A stretch of DNA of 64,000 bases from Tomocerus qinae (taxonomy: Eukaryota; Arthropoda; Collembola; Entomobryomorpha; Tomoceridae), in assembly GCA_020055645.1 (NCBI GenBank), contig CM034547.1, forward strand, positions 69,660,884 through 69,724,883. The letters are read 5' to 3'. Both the position numbers and the translations under genes were made by a program. Under the pieces are notes generated by a model. That model made no database searches. It was not told the origin of the DNA and saw only the letters and a program-made list of their open reading frames with translations. Positions 36,541 to 49,206 of this stretch are shown here, one piece after another (position 1 is the stretch's first letter; each line of letters starts with the position of its first letter).

Positions 36541-36640
36541 TATGGTATGGTATGGTTTATTGACAATTTTGAATAACCGGTTACAATCAGATTATAGCAA
36601 GTTTTCTCCCATCATTGTCACTACACTAATTGTTAATAAA

Positions 36641-37763
36641 ACCTACAGCAAGCCGTAACAGAAGCTCGCCTGAGTAAAGGTTACCGTGTACACAAAAGCA
36701 ACATTGATTAATGTTGACAATGAAAATCAATAGAAAATCAAAATTGATTAATGTTGGCCATCTGAAAATCAACAGAAAATCAAAATTGATTACTGTTGAC
36801 TATGAAAATCAACAGAAAATCAAAATTGATTAATGTAGACAATGAAAATCAATAGAAAATCAAAATTGATTAATATTGACTATCAAAATCTATACAAAAT
36901 CAAAATATACTATTATCGACTATCAAGATCAATGCATAAGAAAATATATTAATATTAACTATCAAAGTCAATACATATTGAAAATATATTAATATTGACT
37001 ATCAAAGTCAATACATATTGAAAATATATTAATATTGACTATCAAAGTCAATACATATTGAAAATATATTAATATTGACTATCAAAGTCAATACATATTG
37101 AAAATATATTAATATTGACTATCAAAGTCAATACATATTGAAAATATATTAATATTGACTATCAAAGTCAATACATATTGAAAATATATTAATATTGACT
37201 ATCAAAGTCAATACATATTGAAAATATATTAATATTGACTATCAAAGTCAATACATATTGAAAATATATTAATATTGACTATCAAAGTCAATACATATTG
37301 AAAATATATTAATATTGACTATCAAAGTCAAAACATAATGAAAATATATTAATATTGACTGTTAAAATCAAGACAAACTTGAAACAGATTCGTTATTTTA
37401 TTTTTGTTGGTAATTTTCCGTTTTTGTTATTTTACTATATAATTTCAGTTTTAGTAGAAGCGGTATGATATAGTTTATATTATCTTGCTAACAATCTATA
37501 GGAAACGGTATTACAATTTTCAATGCCCATTTTTCTACTTTGATTATCAAAATGAAGACAAAGTGAGCGCGCGGTATCTCAGCAACCAATGGACCGATTA
37601 ACCCCAAAATCAATAGGGATCGTCATTCGTGCATAGGCATTGTATTTGCCAAGTTTGGTTAATATCCGTCTTTGTGTTCGAAAGTTATCGTGGGTACGGA
37701 CGGACGGACGTACGGACGGACAGACTGTGCGATTCTATAAGCTGCCTTATTCAGGCGAGCTAA
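36641..37763 (+). mobile_element. HINE-like element with 40-bp core array (A)
   Basis: It opens with acctacagcaagccgtaac and agctcgcctgagtaaagg, then 40-bp minisatellite units, then a conserved 3' block (gcgcgcggtatctcagcaac, a ggacggacgg run, cagactgtgcgattctataa). It closes with a hairpin AGCTgCCT-tattc-AGGCGAGCT, followed by AAAA. The 5' CTCGCCTGAGTAA and 3' TTATTCAGGCGAG are inverted partners. This layout resembles Helentron-associated elements (HINE/DINE-1). The assignment is inference. Confidence 0.6.
36936..37372. repeat. 40-bp minisatellite, about 11 copies
   Basis: The unit tattgactatcaaagtcaat plus acatattgaaaatatattaa is nearly invariant over ten copies and decays at both edges. 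It contains TTGACT-atcaa-AGTCAA, an inverted repeat. It lies inside element A. Confidence 0.96.
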
Positions 37764-38436
37764 AAATCAACAGAAAATCAAAATTGATTATTGTTGATTA
37801 TGAAAATCAACAGAAAATCAAAATTGATTAATGTTGATTATGAAAATCAACAGAAAATGAAAATTGATTAATGTTGACTATGAAAATCAACAGAAAATCA
37901 AAATTGAATAATATTGATTATGAAAATCAACAGATATTCACTCTTGATTGGTTATGAGTATTAAAATCTACAGAAAATTAAAATCGGTTAATAATGATTA
38001 TCAAAATTGAAAGGAATTCAATAAATGGAAATTTGACTATAAAATTGAATAAAGATCCAAAATAGATTCTTTTCCCATCGTTTAATAGTTATTTTCCGGT
38101 TTAATTTGCTTTATTATAAAATCTCAAATTTGGTAGAAGCGGATTGAAATATTTTATACTATCCGCTAAAAATTTATAGGAAACGCCATTGAGCTTTTTA
38201 ATGTCCATTTAATGCCAAATTTTCACTTTGACTATCAAAATGAAGACAAACTGAGTGCGCGGTATCTGAGAAACCAATGGACCGTTTTACCCCAAATTCA
38301 ATAGGGATCGTCAGTGGTCCATAGGCATTGTATATGCCAAGTTTGGTTAATATCAGCCGTTGCATTCGAAAGTTATCGTGGGGACGGACGGCTTAAGCCG
38401 CCCTCTATTTTAAGCTCGCTTTCTCAGGCGAGCTAA
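37764..38436 (+). mobile_element. HINE-like element, 3' part (B)
   Basis: Begins directly with diverged 40-bp units (gaaaatcaacagaaaatcaa type) and ends with the same 3' block and hairpin. Here the stem is the perfect pair AGCTCGC...GCGAGCT. The opening 5' block is absent, so it is a truncated copy or a tandem fusion to element A. Confidence 0.55.
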
Positions 38437-39390
38437 AAATTGAATACCTACAAAATTCAATGTCCATATTATGTGTGATTTAGTGGGACTATTATGGAAC
38501 TTATATTTGCGGGACTTATTGGGAACTGGGATTAAGGTTGGTTTTACGGGTTTCCATTACGTTTCGCAAAATCCTCCTACCTCCATCACCACAAGGCGTA
38601 CGAACTCAAATTTGAAATTGAAGATTCTTAGACTTATTATCTAGTGAACCTAGTCCTTAGAATTTTTTTAAACGGAAGTAAAATAGTATTTTTTGATTTT
38701 TGAAAATAAAAAGTTGAGTCATTTTCTGCAAAAGTTAATACATGCAAAAGAGCCTGTGAGAAACATACATTACATCGGTAGTCGTTACTAATGGTGTAAT
38801 TGAGAAAAGTAAGCTCTAGGTTCACTAGATATTTTTCTTCTCTTTCTTTTTGGTATCTTTACAAAATCCCCAAAAGTGACCCCAAAAGGTCAAATCACGG
38901 TTTTCAGATATTAGATGAGAGGATTGATATCATTGAGTAGGGTGTCACTCTACTACCAACAGCATATAGGAAAACCTGAAATGAAAAGTTTTGCGGCTGA
39001 TATTATGTGATTGCGCCTGCCAGTTATAAATAATACCCAGAATGTTACAAGATATTGCTTAGCATAATGTGTACGTAATAAAGTAATGAGCATAATGTTT
39101 TTGTAGCAAGGTGGTTTTAAATTTTCAATATTCTGTGGTATAAAAATTGATTCATTTTGTGACACGGAACAAAACATGGTAGGTATTATACAATACTAAC
39201 TACCTAACTAGTACTAACTACCAACTATAACATGTAATTATAGGGCGTTCATGTTTTATGTTGCTCCACGGCGCGAGAGTGAGCAGTATTTAGTAAAAGA
39301 TGAAAACCCGTAGAGCCAGCCTTAATGCATGCTCATGAAAAAACCCAATTCCAAATTCAATTCCAATAAACCATAGTAACTGGTGTAAAA
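38437..39390. other. Spacer between repeat elements
   Basis: No gene recognised. The short open frames on the minus strand at 38637-38825 and 38953-39177 have no conserved motif. The phrases ctagtgaacctag (38641) and ggttcactag (38819) form a short inverted pair about 180 bp apart, possibly a small foldback element. Confidence 0.4.
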
Positions 39391-40256
39391 CCTACAGCAA
39401 GCCGTAACAGTAGCTCCCCAGCTCGCCAGTAACATTTTGGTTGTAATAATAAAAGAAATAAATTTATTTTGATTATTAAAGTAAGAACTAATTCAAACTA
39501 GATTAATATAATTCAGTATCCAATATAAAAACCAACAGCAAATCAAAATAAATTGATGTTGACTATCAAAATCAACAGCAAATCAAAATAGATTGATGTT
39601 GACTATCAAAATCAACAGCAAATCAAAATAGATTGATGTTGACTATCAAAATCAACAGAAAATCAAAATAGATTAATATTGAGTATTAAAATCAACAGGC
39701 CATCACAATTGATTGATATCGATTATCATAATCAACAGAAAATCAAAATTGATTAATGCTGAATATAAAAATCAATCGAAAAGCAACATTGATTATTGTT
39801 GACTATGAAAATCAACAGAAAATCAAAATTGATTAATGTTGTTTATGAAAATCAACAGATATTCAATCTTGATTGATTATGAGTATTATTTTCCGGTTTA
39901 ATTTGCTTTATTATAAAATCTTAAATTTGGTAGAAGCGAATTGAAATATTTTATACTATCTGGCCAACAATTTAGAGGAAACGCCATTCAACTTTTTAAT
40001 ATCCACTTAATGCCAAATTTTCATTTTGACTATTACAATGAAGACAAAGTGAGCGCGCGGTATCTCAGCAACCAATGGACTGATTTACCCCCAATTCAAT
40101 GGGGATCGTCAGTGGTCTATAGGCATTGTTTTTGCCAAGTTTGGTCAATATCCGTCATTGCTTTCGAAAGTTATCGTGGGGACGGACGGACGTACGGACG
40201 GACGTACGGACAGACTGTGCGGTTCTATAAGCTGCCTTATTCAGGCGAGCTAAAAA
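39391..40256 (+). mobile_element. HINE-like element (C)
   Basis: Same plan as element A: opening cctacagcaagccgtaacag, then about nine 40-bp units (gactatcaaaatcaacagca type, 39530-39880), then the 3' block with ggacggacgg repeats and the hairpin ending in GGCGAGCTAAAA. Confidence 0.6.
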
Positions 40257-40409
40257 GTAACGTAGCAAGGACAGGAATTATACTGATTAATAGTATACAA
40301 TATTCCCTGTCTCATATATCTTACGAATATTCAAAAAAGCTAAAGTACCAAACATACAGAGATGTGCAAAAGTCACTGGGCCATTGGGTTTATGCATAGC
40401 ACTGTCCAG

Positions 40410-43200
40410 AAATAGTAAAAATTCAGTAAAATACAATCCCAAGTCAACGATATGTGATTTTCGAATCAATCTATTGTCAGTTATCTGTGCACCATTAAAT
40501 GCTACGGGGAAAATAATGTCTTGATCAAAACTCCAACTCATTGACCGTTATACAATTCTTCAAAATTCAGCCACAGTATATGAACGTCGACAGAAACCTT
40601 TGTCGTTTATCTGTATACTGCTGTAGGCCACGCGGAATTAATGCTTATTGATATCAGTAGACCAAACAGCAGTATTCGGAAAGAAAGTATAGTCGTTAAT
40701 ATATCAATTGTAATAGTGTAATTAGTATTTACTGTCCAACATTGTGTACAATTCCTCCAAAACTAAATCACCGTATATGATCTTCGAATAAATCTATTTT
40801 CGATTTTCTTTGTACTATTAAATGCCACGTGGAAGTCAATGTCTTGATCAAAACTCCAATTCATTGACCGTTATCTCCAATTCATTGACCGTTATACAAT
40901 TCTTCAAAATTCAACCACTGTATATGAACGTCGACAGAATCCTTTATCGTTTATCTGTAAACTGCTGTAGGCAACACGGAAGTAATGCTTATTAATATCA
41001 GCAGTGCAATTTCCAGAATGAAAGTATTTATATTAGTCATCAAAATATCAATTTGTAATACTGCATTCAGTATTTACTGTCCACATGTACTCAAAAATAA
41101 TGTACAACTCCATCATAATTAACTCACCATATATGATCTTCGAATCAATCCATTGTCGGTTTTCTATTATTAATGTACTATTAAATGCCACGTGGAAGTG
41201 AATGTTATGATCAAAACTCCAATTCATTAAACGTTATACAATTACTTCAAAATTCGCCCACTGCATATCAATATCGTCAGAATCCTTTATTGATTATCTG
41301 TATACTGCTATAGGCCACGCGGAAGTAATGTAGATTAATATCAGCATACCAAACTGCAATGTTTAGAATGAAAGTATTTATATTAGTCGTCAAAATATCA
41401 ATTTGTAATACTGCATTCAGTACTTACTGTCCACATGTATTCAAAAATAATGTACAATTCCATCATAATTAACTCACCGTATATGATCTTCGAATAAATC
41501 TATTTTCGATTTTCTTTGTACTATTAAATGCCATGTGGAAGTCAATGTTTTGATCAAAACCCCAATTCATTGACCATTATACAATTCTTCAAAATTCAAC
41601 CACTGTATATGAACGTCGACAGAATCCTTTATCGTTTATCTGTAAACTGCTGTAAGCCACACGGAAGTAATGCTTATTAATATCAGCAGACCAAATTGCA
41701 ATTTTCAGAATGAAAGTATTTATATTAGTCATCAAAATATCAATTTGTAATACTGCATTCAGTATTTACTGTCCACATGTACTCAAAAACTATGTACAAC
41801 TCCATCATAATTAACTCACCATATATGATCTTCGAATCAATCCATTGTCGGTTTTCTATTATTAATGTACTATTAAATGCCACGTGGAAGTGAATGTTAT
41901 GATCAAAACTCCAATTCATTAAACGTTATACAATTACTTCAAAATTCGCCCACTGCATATCAATATCGTCAGAATCCTTTATTGATTATCTGTATACTGC
42001 TATAGGCCACGCGGAAGTAATGTTTATTAATATCAGCATACCAAACTGCAATGTTTAGAATGAAAGTATTTATATTAGTCGTCAAAATATCAATTTGTAA
42101 TACTGCATTCAGTACTTACTGTCCACATGTACTCAAAAATAATTCTATCATAATTAACTCACCGTATATGATCTTCGAATAAATCTATTTTCGATTTTCT
42201 TTGTACTATTAAATGCCATGTGGAAGTCAATGTTTTGATCAAAACCCCAATTCATTGACCGTTCATTCCTTCTAACGTCGACAGAATCCTTTATCGTTTA
42301 TCTGTATACTGCTGTAGGCCACGCGGAAGTAATGCTTATTGATATCAGCAGACCAAACTGCAGTATTTGGAAAGAGTTTATTTATAATAGTAGTTAAAAT
42401 ATCAATTGTAATAGTGTGATTAGTATTTACTGTCCACGTGTACGCAAACATTATGGACAAATCCTCCAAAACTTAATCGCCGTAATATGATCTTCGAATC
42501 AATGCATTTTAGATTTTCTGTGCACTATTAAATGCCACGTGGAAGTCAATGTTATGATCAAAACTACAATTTATTGACGGTTATGCAATTCCTTAAAAAT
42601 TCGCCCACTGTATATGAACGTCGACAGAATCCTTTATCGATTATCTGTATACTGCTATAGGCCACGCGGAATTAATGCTGATTAATTTCAGCAGACCAAA
42701 CTGCAATGTTCAGAATTAAAGTATTTATATTAGTCGCCAAAATATCAATTTGTAATACTGCATTCAGTATTTACTGTCCACATGTACTCAAAAATTATGC
42801 ACAATTCCATCAATATTAACTCACCGTATATGATCTTCGAATTAATCCATTGTCGGTTTTCTATGTACTATTAAATGCTACGTGGTACTGAATGTTATGA
42901 TCTAAACTGCAATTCATTGACCGTTATATAATTCCTTCGAACGTTGACAGAATCCTTTATCGTTTATCTGTAGGCCACATGGAAGTAATGCTTAAAGATA
43001 TCAGCAGACCAAACTGCAATATTCAGAATGAAAGTATTTATATTAGTCGTCAAAATATCAATTTGTAATTCTTCATTCAGTATTTACTGTCCACATGTAC
43101 TCAAAAATTATGCACAATTCCTTCAAAATTCACTCACCGTGTATGATCCTCAACCCAGTCCTTTTTTGGTTATCATTACACTGCTGCAGGCGATGTAAAA
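40410..43200. repeat. Complex satellite of about 340 bp, about 8 copies
   Basis: The landmark gccacgcggaagtaatgctt occurs near 40629, 40974, 41312, 41655, 42007, 42318, 42660 and 42965, a spacing of about 305-352 bp. Other landmarks (tatgatcttcgaat, atgaacgtcgacagaatcct) keep the same order. Units near 41100-41400 and 41800-42100 are almost identical to each other and differ from those between, giving a dimeric higher-order repeat of about 700 bp. No coding capacity. Confidence 0.92.
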
Positions 43201-43516
43201 GTAATTCAAAATCAAAAGGTCAAAATAACCCTTGTCTTTTGACCTAATTCTTCAACATTCACTCGAATTTCCAAAAAGTTAATGCTACTCTAGAACCAAC
43301 GCCTCTCCTGAGGAAAACTCCCGCACTTCAATGCAGTGCAGACTTGTTTGTATATTGGCCCACTCTAGAAATCCACAGTACTGGGCTTGTTTGCGTATAT
43401 CCTTCACTCCCCATTCCCCATCTAGCCCAGCTGTGCTTGTGTGTATTACCTTGACTCCGCTCACTCATGCATAATGCATTGTACATGAGAAGTGAAAAAG
43501 CTGTCCGCGCTAACGG

Positions 43517-43545
43517 ACGGACAGACAGACAGACAGACAGACACA
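43517..43545. repeat. GACGGACAGACAGA microsatellite
   Basis: Two ggac units, then five to six agac units. The same kind of run occurs in the HINE-like 3' blocks, so this may be a remnant of one. Confidence 0.7.
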
Positions 43546-43605
43546 TTGGTCATGGCTATAAAGTAACTACGTTACTTAATAAGGACCTTTGGCTTCGGGT
43601 GTCAT

Positions 43606-43673
43606 CCTTCGGCTTCGGCTAGCTGGACCTTCGGCTTCGGCTAGCTGGACCTTCGGATTCGGCTAGCTGGATT
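43606..43673. repeat. 22-bp tandem repeat, three copies
   Basis: The unit is ggaccttcggcttcggctag plus ct, with one c-to-a change. It is GC-rich compared with its surroundings. Confidence 0.85.
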
Positions 43674-44210
43674 TACCCTAAAAATAACGTTTGTAGTACA
43701 AGCTCTTGAGGGAAGCTACATTCTGCGGATTGGTTAGTTGGGAGCAAATACAGTAAAAGCAAAAAATTATCCTTCTGAAGCGGGAAATTCCGGCTGTGAA
43801 ACTTCAATGGTCTCTGAGGCTAATTTCTGAATCAATTCAAATCAGTTTGAACTTTGGAAGTTGACACTTTGGCACAAAATTGACATTGGCAGTCACTAAA
43901 TCTTCAACCTTAAAGTGACCAGCAACTATTATAATTATAAGCAAATGACATAGCACAGGCAAGAAAACGAAAAAATCTGATTGAACTGAATCCCGTACCT
44001 GACAAAGAGACCGTAGTTTATTTGTCATTTGTTGGCTGCTGTGCAAGTGTGAAGTGGCAAGCTAGTAAATTCCAAAATTAAAACTGTTGAAAATGTAAGT
44101 TATCAAAATTATCCTAATCATTCAATTACCATTTTTCAGTAAAGCTATAAAATACCGTATATTCAATTTCAGCTGGTAGACAAACTGATTCAGTAGATAA
44201 AATATTAAAG

Positions 44211-45886
44211 ATGAACCCTGAGGATACGAAAAATCAAGGATCGTCAGCATCTGGTGGAAGTGGAAGCGGGAATGCAAGTGGAGATTCTCAAACGACAATA
44301 GCTCAAAAAACTTGGGAAATGTCTAACAATGTGGAAAATGTGGGAACTATTGACGAGATCTATCGTTATGACAGAAAGCAACAGCAAGATATTCTGACCA
44401 CAAAGCCATGGGAAAGAGAGTAAGTCGTACCCTCGTAACGATCACATTTTATAAGTCACACTCTCACTTTTTGTTGTTACAAATACTTTATGCAGAGATC
44501 CTAATTTCAAGGCTCTTTATGGTTCTTGACTTGAGTCTCTAGACGATGGTAATAACAGTACTTATGGCCGAGTAGTTTTATGATTAGATTATTTTATTGA
44601 TGTCTATCTAGTAATCACTTCTTCAAGGACATAAAAATTTCTGCCTTAGCTTTGCTAAAGATGGTCATGCACGCTCGTTCGGGCGGAACGTTAGAAGTCA
44701 TGGGTCTTCTCTTGGGAAAAGTAAATTTCTGTCATTATTTTTTTCTTTGACTAACGTATGCATTTTTAAAGATTTTTTTCTAATTTTAGGTCGATGGTAA
44801 TACAATGATCGTCATGGACTCGTTTGCTCTACCAGTAGAAGGAACTGAAACGCGAGTAAACGCACAGGCTCAAGCGTATGAGTACATGACTGCGTACATT
44901 GAAGCTGCAAAGCTGGTTAACTATTTTAATTGTTCATTGCTAAATATTATTGAAATAAAATGGAAGTATTACATGTCACAATAACATTTGAAATAGGTTG
45001 GTAGGCTAGAAAATGCCATAGGTTGGTATCACAGTCACCCAGGCTATGGATGTTGGTTATCTGGAATCGATGTGTCAACTCAGATGCTTAATCAAAACTA
45101 CCAGGAGCCTTTCGTGGCTATTGTTATCGATCCAGTCAGAACTATTTCCGCAGGAAAAGTGTGTCTAGGAGCTTTCAGAACATATCCAAAGGTTCATTTG
45201 TTTTCCTTGCTAACTTTCTTGATTTTAAACTTCACATTAATTAGTTCATTTTTAACATTCTTTTGTGTAAAGGGCTACAAGCCACCAAACGAAGAACCGT
45301 CAGAGTACCAAACTATTCCGCTAAACAAGATAGAGGACTTCGGTGTACATTGTAAAAGCTACTATGCTTTAGATGTTACTTATTTCAAATCATCATTAGA
45401 CCGACGACTTCTTGACTCCCTTTGGAATAAATATTGGGTCAATACCCTAAGTTCTACCAGTTTGCTTACTGTAAGTTATCTTTAATTTCAACCTTATGTA
45501 CTGAATAATTTTTATTTTTATTAAAACATTAATTAGAAGGTATTTCAAGTAGTTAATTATTCAAAACCGATCATCCAAATTCTTATTTCAGAACATTAAG
45601 TATTATTAAAATTAATTTATAGAACGCAGACTACACTACAGGACAAATATTTGATCTGTCAGAAAAATTGGAACAGTCTGAAGGTTCACTTGGCCGAGGG
45701 GCAATAATGATTGGCGTTGATCCTCATGAAAAAAAGGGAGAAGATAAATTGTCCAAGGCTACGAAAGATTCCTGCAAGACGACCAGCGAAGTTATTCACG
45801 GTTTGATGACACAAATAATAAAGAACAGATTATTCAACCAGGTAACTTGTCAGGGATCGGGGCCCGTTGAAATGGATCAGCAATGA
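44211..45886 (+). CDS. CSN5: COP9 signalosome subunit 5 (JAMM isopeptidase)
   Basis: Six coding exons: 44211-44419, 44612-44720, 44790-44915, 44997-45191, 45273-45470 and 45623-45886, giving 366 aa. A 5' UTR intron (donor gtaagt at 44095, acceptor before 44173) precedes the start. CSN5 removes NEDD8 from cullins as the catalytic subunit of the COP9 signalosome. The JAMM zinc motif is complete: Glu in [10 protein letters not shown] and [14 protein letters not shown] in exon 4. N-terminal features include the Gly/Ser-rich stretch [11 protein letters not shown] and then TWEMSNNVE and YDRKQQQ. The C-terminal domain has [16 protein letters not shown] and ENDs in NRLFNQ plus a short tail [14 protein letters not shown]. 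Length is slightly above the usual 327-335 aa. All splice phases are consistent. Confidence 0.98.
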
Positions 45887-48800
45887 TTTAAATTTAATTG
45901 CTGTAACCAATCTCTTTCCTACGTATTCTTAAATAATTAAATTGGTTTGTGAAATATAAAACTGAAAAATAGAGCAAACAATATGGTTTCTAATCCCTTT
46001 GTGTATGTACCCTTTTAAATGAAGATACTACCATTGTGCATTAGATTTGATGTGGAGTATCTGTAGAAATTGGATTGTATTGCAATGTTTGAATAATGCA
46101 ACAACAGCATAACAATTTAATGGCAGTAAGGAAGATCTAACATGTGTATTCATGGGTAAATTGTCATAAAATAAATGTAAATATTGTACATATTTTTTAT
46201 TTTAGTTTTTCAATACACGTTTTATTCATGTCATTTGTTATTTGTATTCAGTAAATAAGTAACTGAGAATGGGTAAGTTTTTGTGCTACTTGACTTGAAT
46301 GGCGTGGGTCGACGACGGTATAATAGTAATGACTGCATGTCATTGCTTGTCACTATTATTATATACGTATGGATTTATAGATATTTTAATTTACGGGGCA
46401 GAGTATTAAGTAAGTAAACTAAACGTATATATTCTATATTATGCTATACCATTTCATAACTACCTTTACAGAATTGTAATTAGTGGAGATTAGTGTAGAT
46501 GATTACAATACTAGACAGTTGGCTACAAGTAATCAGTATTCCCAAGTAGTATTATTTTTTTAGACTTGATCATAACGATTTAGGTACACTGGTATACACA
46601 CGCATTTTTAATTATGTTTTATCATGAATAATTCACGATATACTACGCTATAATATGATTATATTAATTGTTATTATGTTTATTATATTTATTATTGCTA
46701 GTAATCCTCTGGCTTTCTACATAAATTCGTGGTATCTATCTACTCTTCGTAAGCACTCTTTGACATTTACAAGTTATTAGTTACAGTTTGTCTAAAAAGA
46801 AGCAAGACATCGTCAAAATTGATTATATTGTTAGTTTACTAATAACAACCTCTACACTTACAGAATTCAGTCAAAATAACCCGGATTTAGTAGGTTCAAC
46901 TAGGTTTATATTATATTTTTCAAAATCCTGCAAACAAGAAGAGTGATCTAGCATAATTGATAACATTTATTTAATTACATGTACCTCCGATCCTGTCGTC
47001 AATAATATTTTTCATCTAGCATCCTACTACAGTTTTATGACTTACAGTTTTCTGCACTATACCGTAGATTAGATTATAATTAATTATTATTAGCTATTAC
47101 AGAGCGTCATTCACATAGCTAAATTTTTACAAATTAGTTCTATAGCAAACATTTTATTTCATCAGCAAAACTAACGTCGTCAGTCATCAGACTTAAATAT
47201 TATAGCCTATTATTGAACGCTATTAATATGCTATAATAGATTATTGCAAGAAAGTAAAAACCGGATGACCCTAAGCATTAAATGAAAATGGCAAACCAAA
47301 AAAAGTTTTTTCTTACACTCGAATTAAACTCAAAAATCCAATTAACAGCTATTAAGGTACAAGGATCATGAATGTCAAAGTACTATTTACTTTTATCGAC
47401 CTAGAATACTCGTTTTAATTATTATTGTTTTCCATTTCATTATGTCTCACTCCCATTTCCTTTGATAACTTTGTTCACTGTTCCTATGCTTATCGTCCAC
47501 ACCTATAGCTCCTCCTCGTACACATTATACTTTTATGTAGGCAATGAATGGTGTATGTTTATGATGGAACAAGTTCGTCCAAAAGTATTGCTGAAGGTAT
47601 GAGAGGTATTAGTTATTGTAGTTATTATTGTTATTGTTAGTGATTATTTAGTTAGTACATACCGATGAATTTGTATAGTCAATAACATGAACAAAAAATG
47701 TAAACATCGGTTATGAATAGGATTGAAGATAATTTCTTGACAGAAGGATTCTCATTTGCTGATCATTATATAAAATATAACAAATGCAAGAATTATAAAT
47801 CAATTTTTAAATAGTTAAATAAATAAATCCCTGTTCAGAGATGGATCAGTAGAGTACGCATTTTTTTTAAATTTCACTTTTATGTGAAGACAAAAGGTTT
47901 AATTTGTCTTGTGTAAGGAATTAAATAGGTTATGCGAATTATGTCATTTTAATCCTTATCTGTTCACCTGTATTTGTTTTACCTACACTCCGCGTTATTT
48001 TTATTACCATTCTACACTTCAAACGAATTATAAACAAAAATGTCAAAGCCTAGCTACAGCTTATTAGGTGCGATGTTAAACATATTTTTTTGTTTATTTT
48101 CGTTATGGTTGAGTTACTTATAGCTGTTGATTCTATCATTTATTTCCCTTTCCATAATTTCTTCGGTACGATGTGTAATTTAAAGCAAAGTAATCAGCGG
48201 CGACATAAAAAATAAACATATAATTGTCTTTCATGCATCAAAACTAATTAGTAGGATGTAGGTCAAGAAAAACAAACTTTATGTTTAAAATCAAAAAAAT
48301 TTACTACGTTGTAAGTTGTACATGCACACCCAACATCAGTCTCTTTGACCGTTCATACACACAGACACTTGACACAACTGTCAAATCATTCACGCACTAA
48401 ATCGACGCATAGACACTAATTCTAGAATAATACAACAATACGAACGACTACTAGGATTAAAGAAACTCAAACAAAACAACCTGGCAGTCCAAGAATTCCA
48501 AACGATATAAGATAGGTCAAATATTTGTATTACAATAACTACTTTACTCAAGTTCATTATCGTTACAGGTCTCTATTCTCTAACCCTTTTCATTAGGTGT
48601 ACATCTATATTATAATGAAATTCACAAACAATAAATCACTAACTTCATGACACACCAAAAACAAGAAGCTATTTAATATATATGTTAATACAGATATTAA
48701 GAACAAACTTAGCAAGATATATGATTGCTCAAGTGCGCTTCCTAAATCTTATTCTGGATAAAGTGTTCTCTTATTTTATAAGTTTAGTATTTTTGCTAAC

Positions 48801-49206
48801 GATAAGTTCACATTAAGTAAGTATCATGCTAACAAATCATTAAGTATCTTGCTATTTGTTGATAATGGGAGAAGGGAAAGGTAGCAGGTATACAGAATAA
48901 TTAAATAGTGCGAACTGGACATAAATGATGAGTAAAATAAATTTTGTTCCTCATTTCTTCACTCAACTGTTTACAATAAATTGTGATTAGGTACAGAGTT
49001 GTCCAACCAAGTACATTTACACTCTTATTATAATTCTCAGAAATTAACAACTATGCTCCGTTTATGCATTGGCTGACGAATTGAACAAACTTGCTCATCA
49101 ATCTATATCGTCAAAGCAAACTAAGGTAATTCAGCGCAGAAGTCAGTCAAAAAATAGACATGAATACGATGGAGGAAGGAGAAAAGGGGAAACATCGAAA
49201 AGCAAG
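45887..49206. other. Convergent 3' flank of CSN5 and LAPTM4
   Basis: AT-rich, with no gene seen. A possible CSN5 poly(A) signal AATAAA lies at 46170-46175. The minus-strand TTTATT motifs near 46196 and 46222 could end a long LAPTM4 3' UTR. The region looks free of the MITEs and satellites that fill the rest of the window. Confidence 0.5.
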
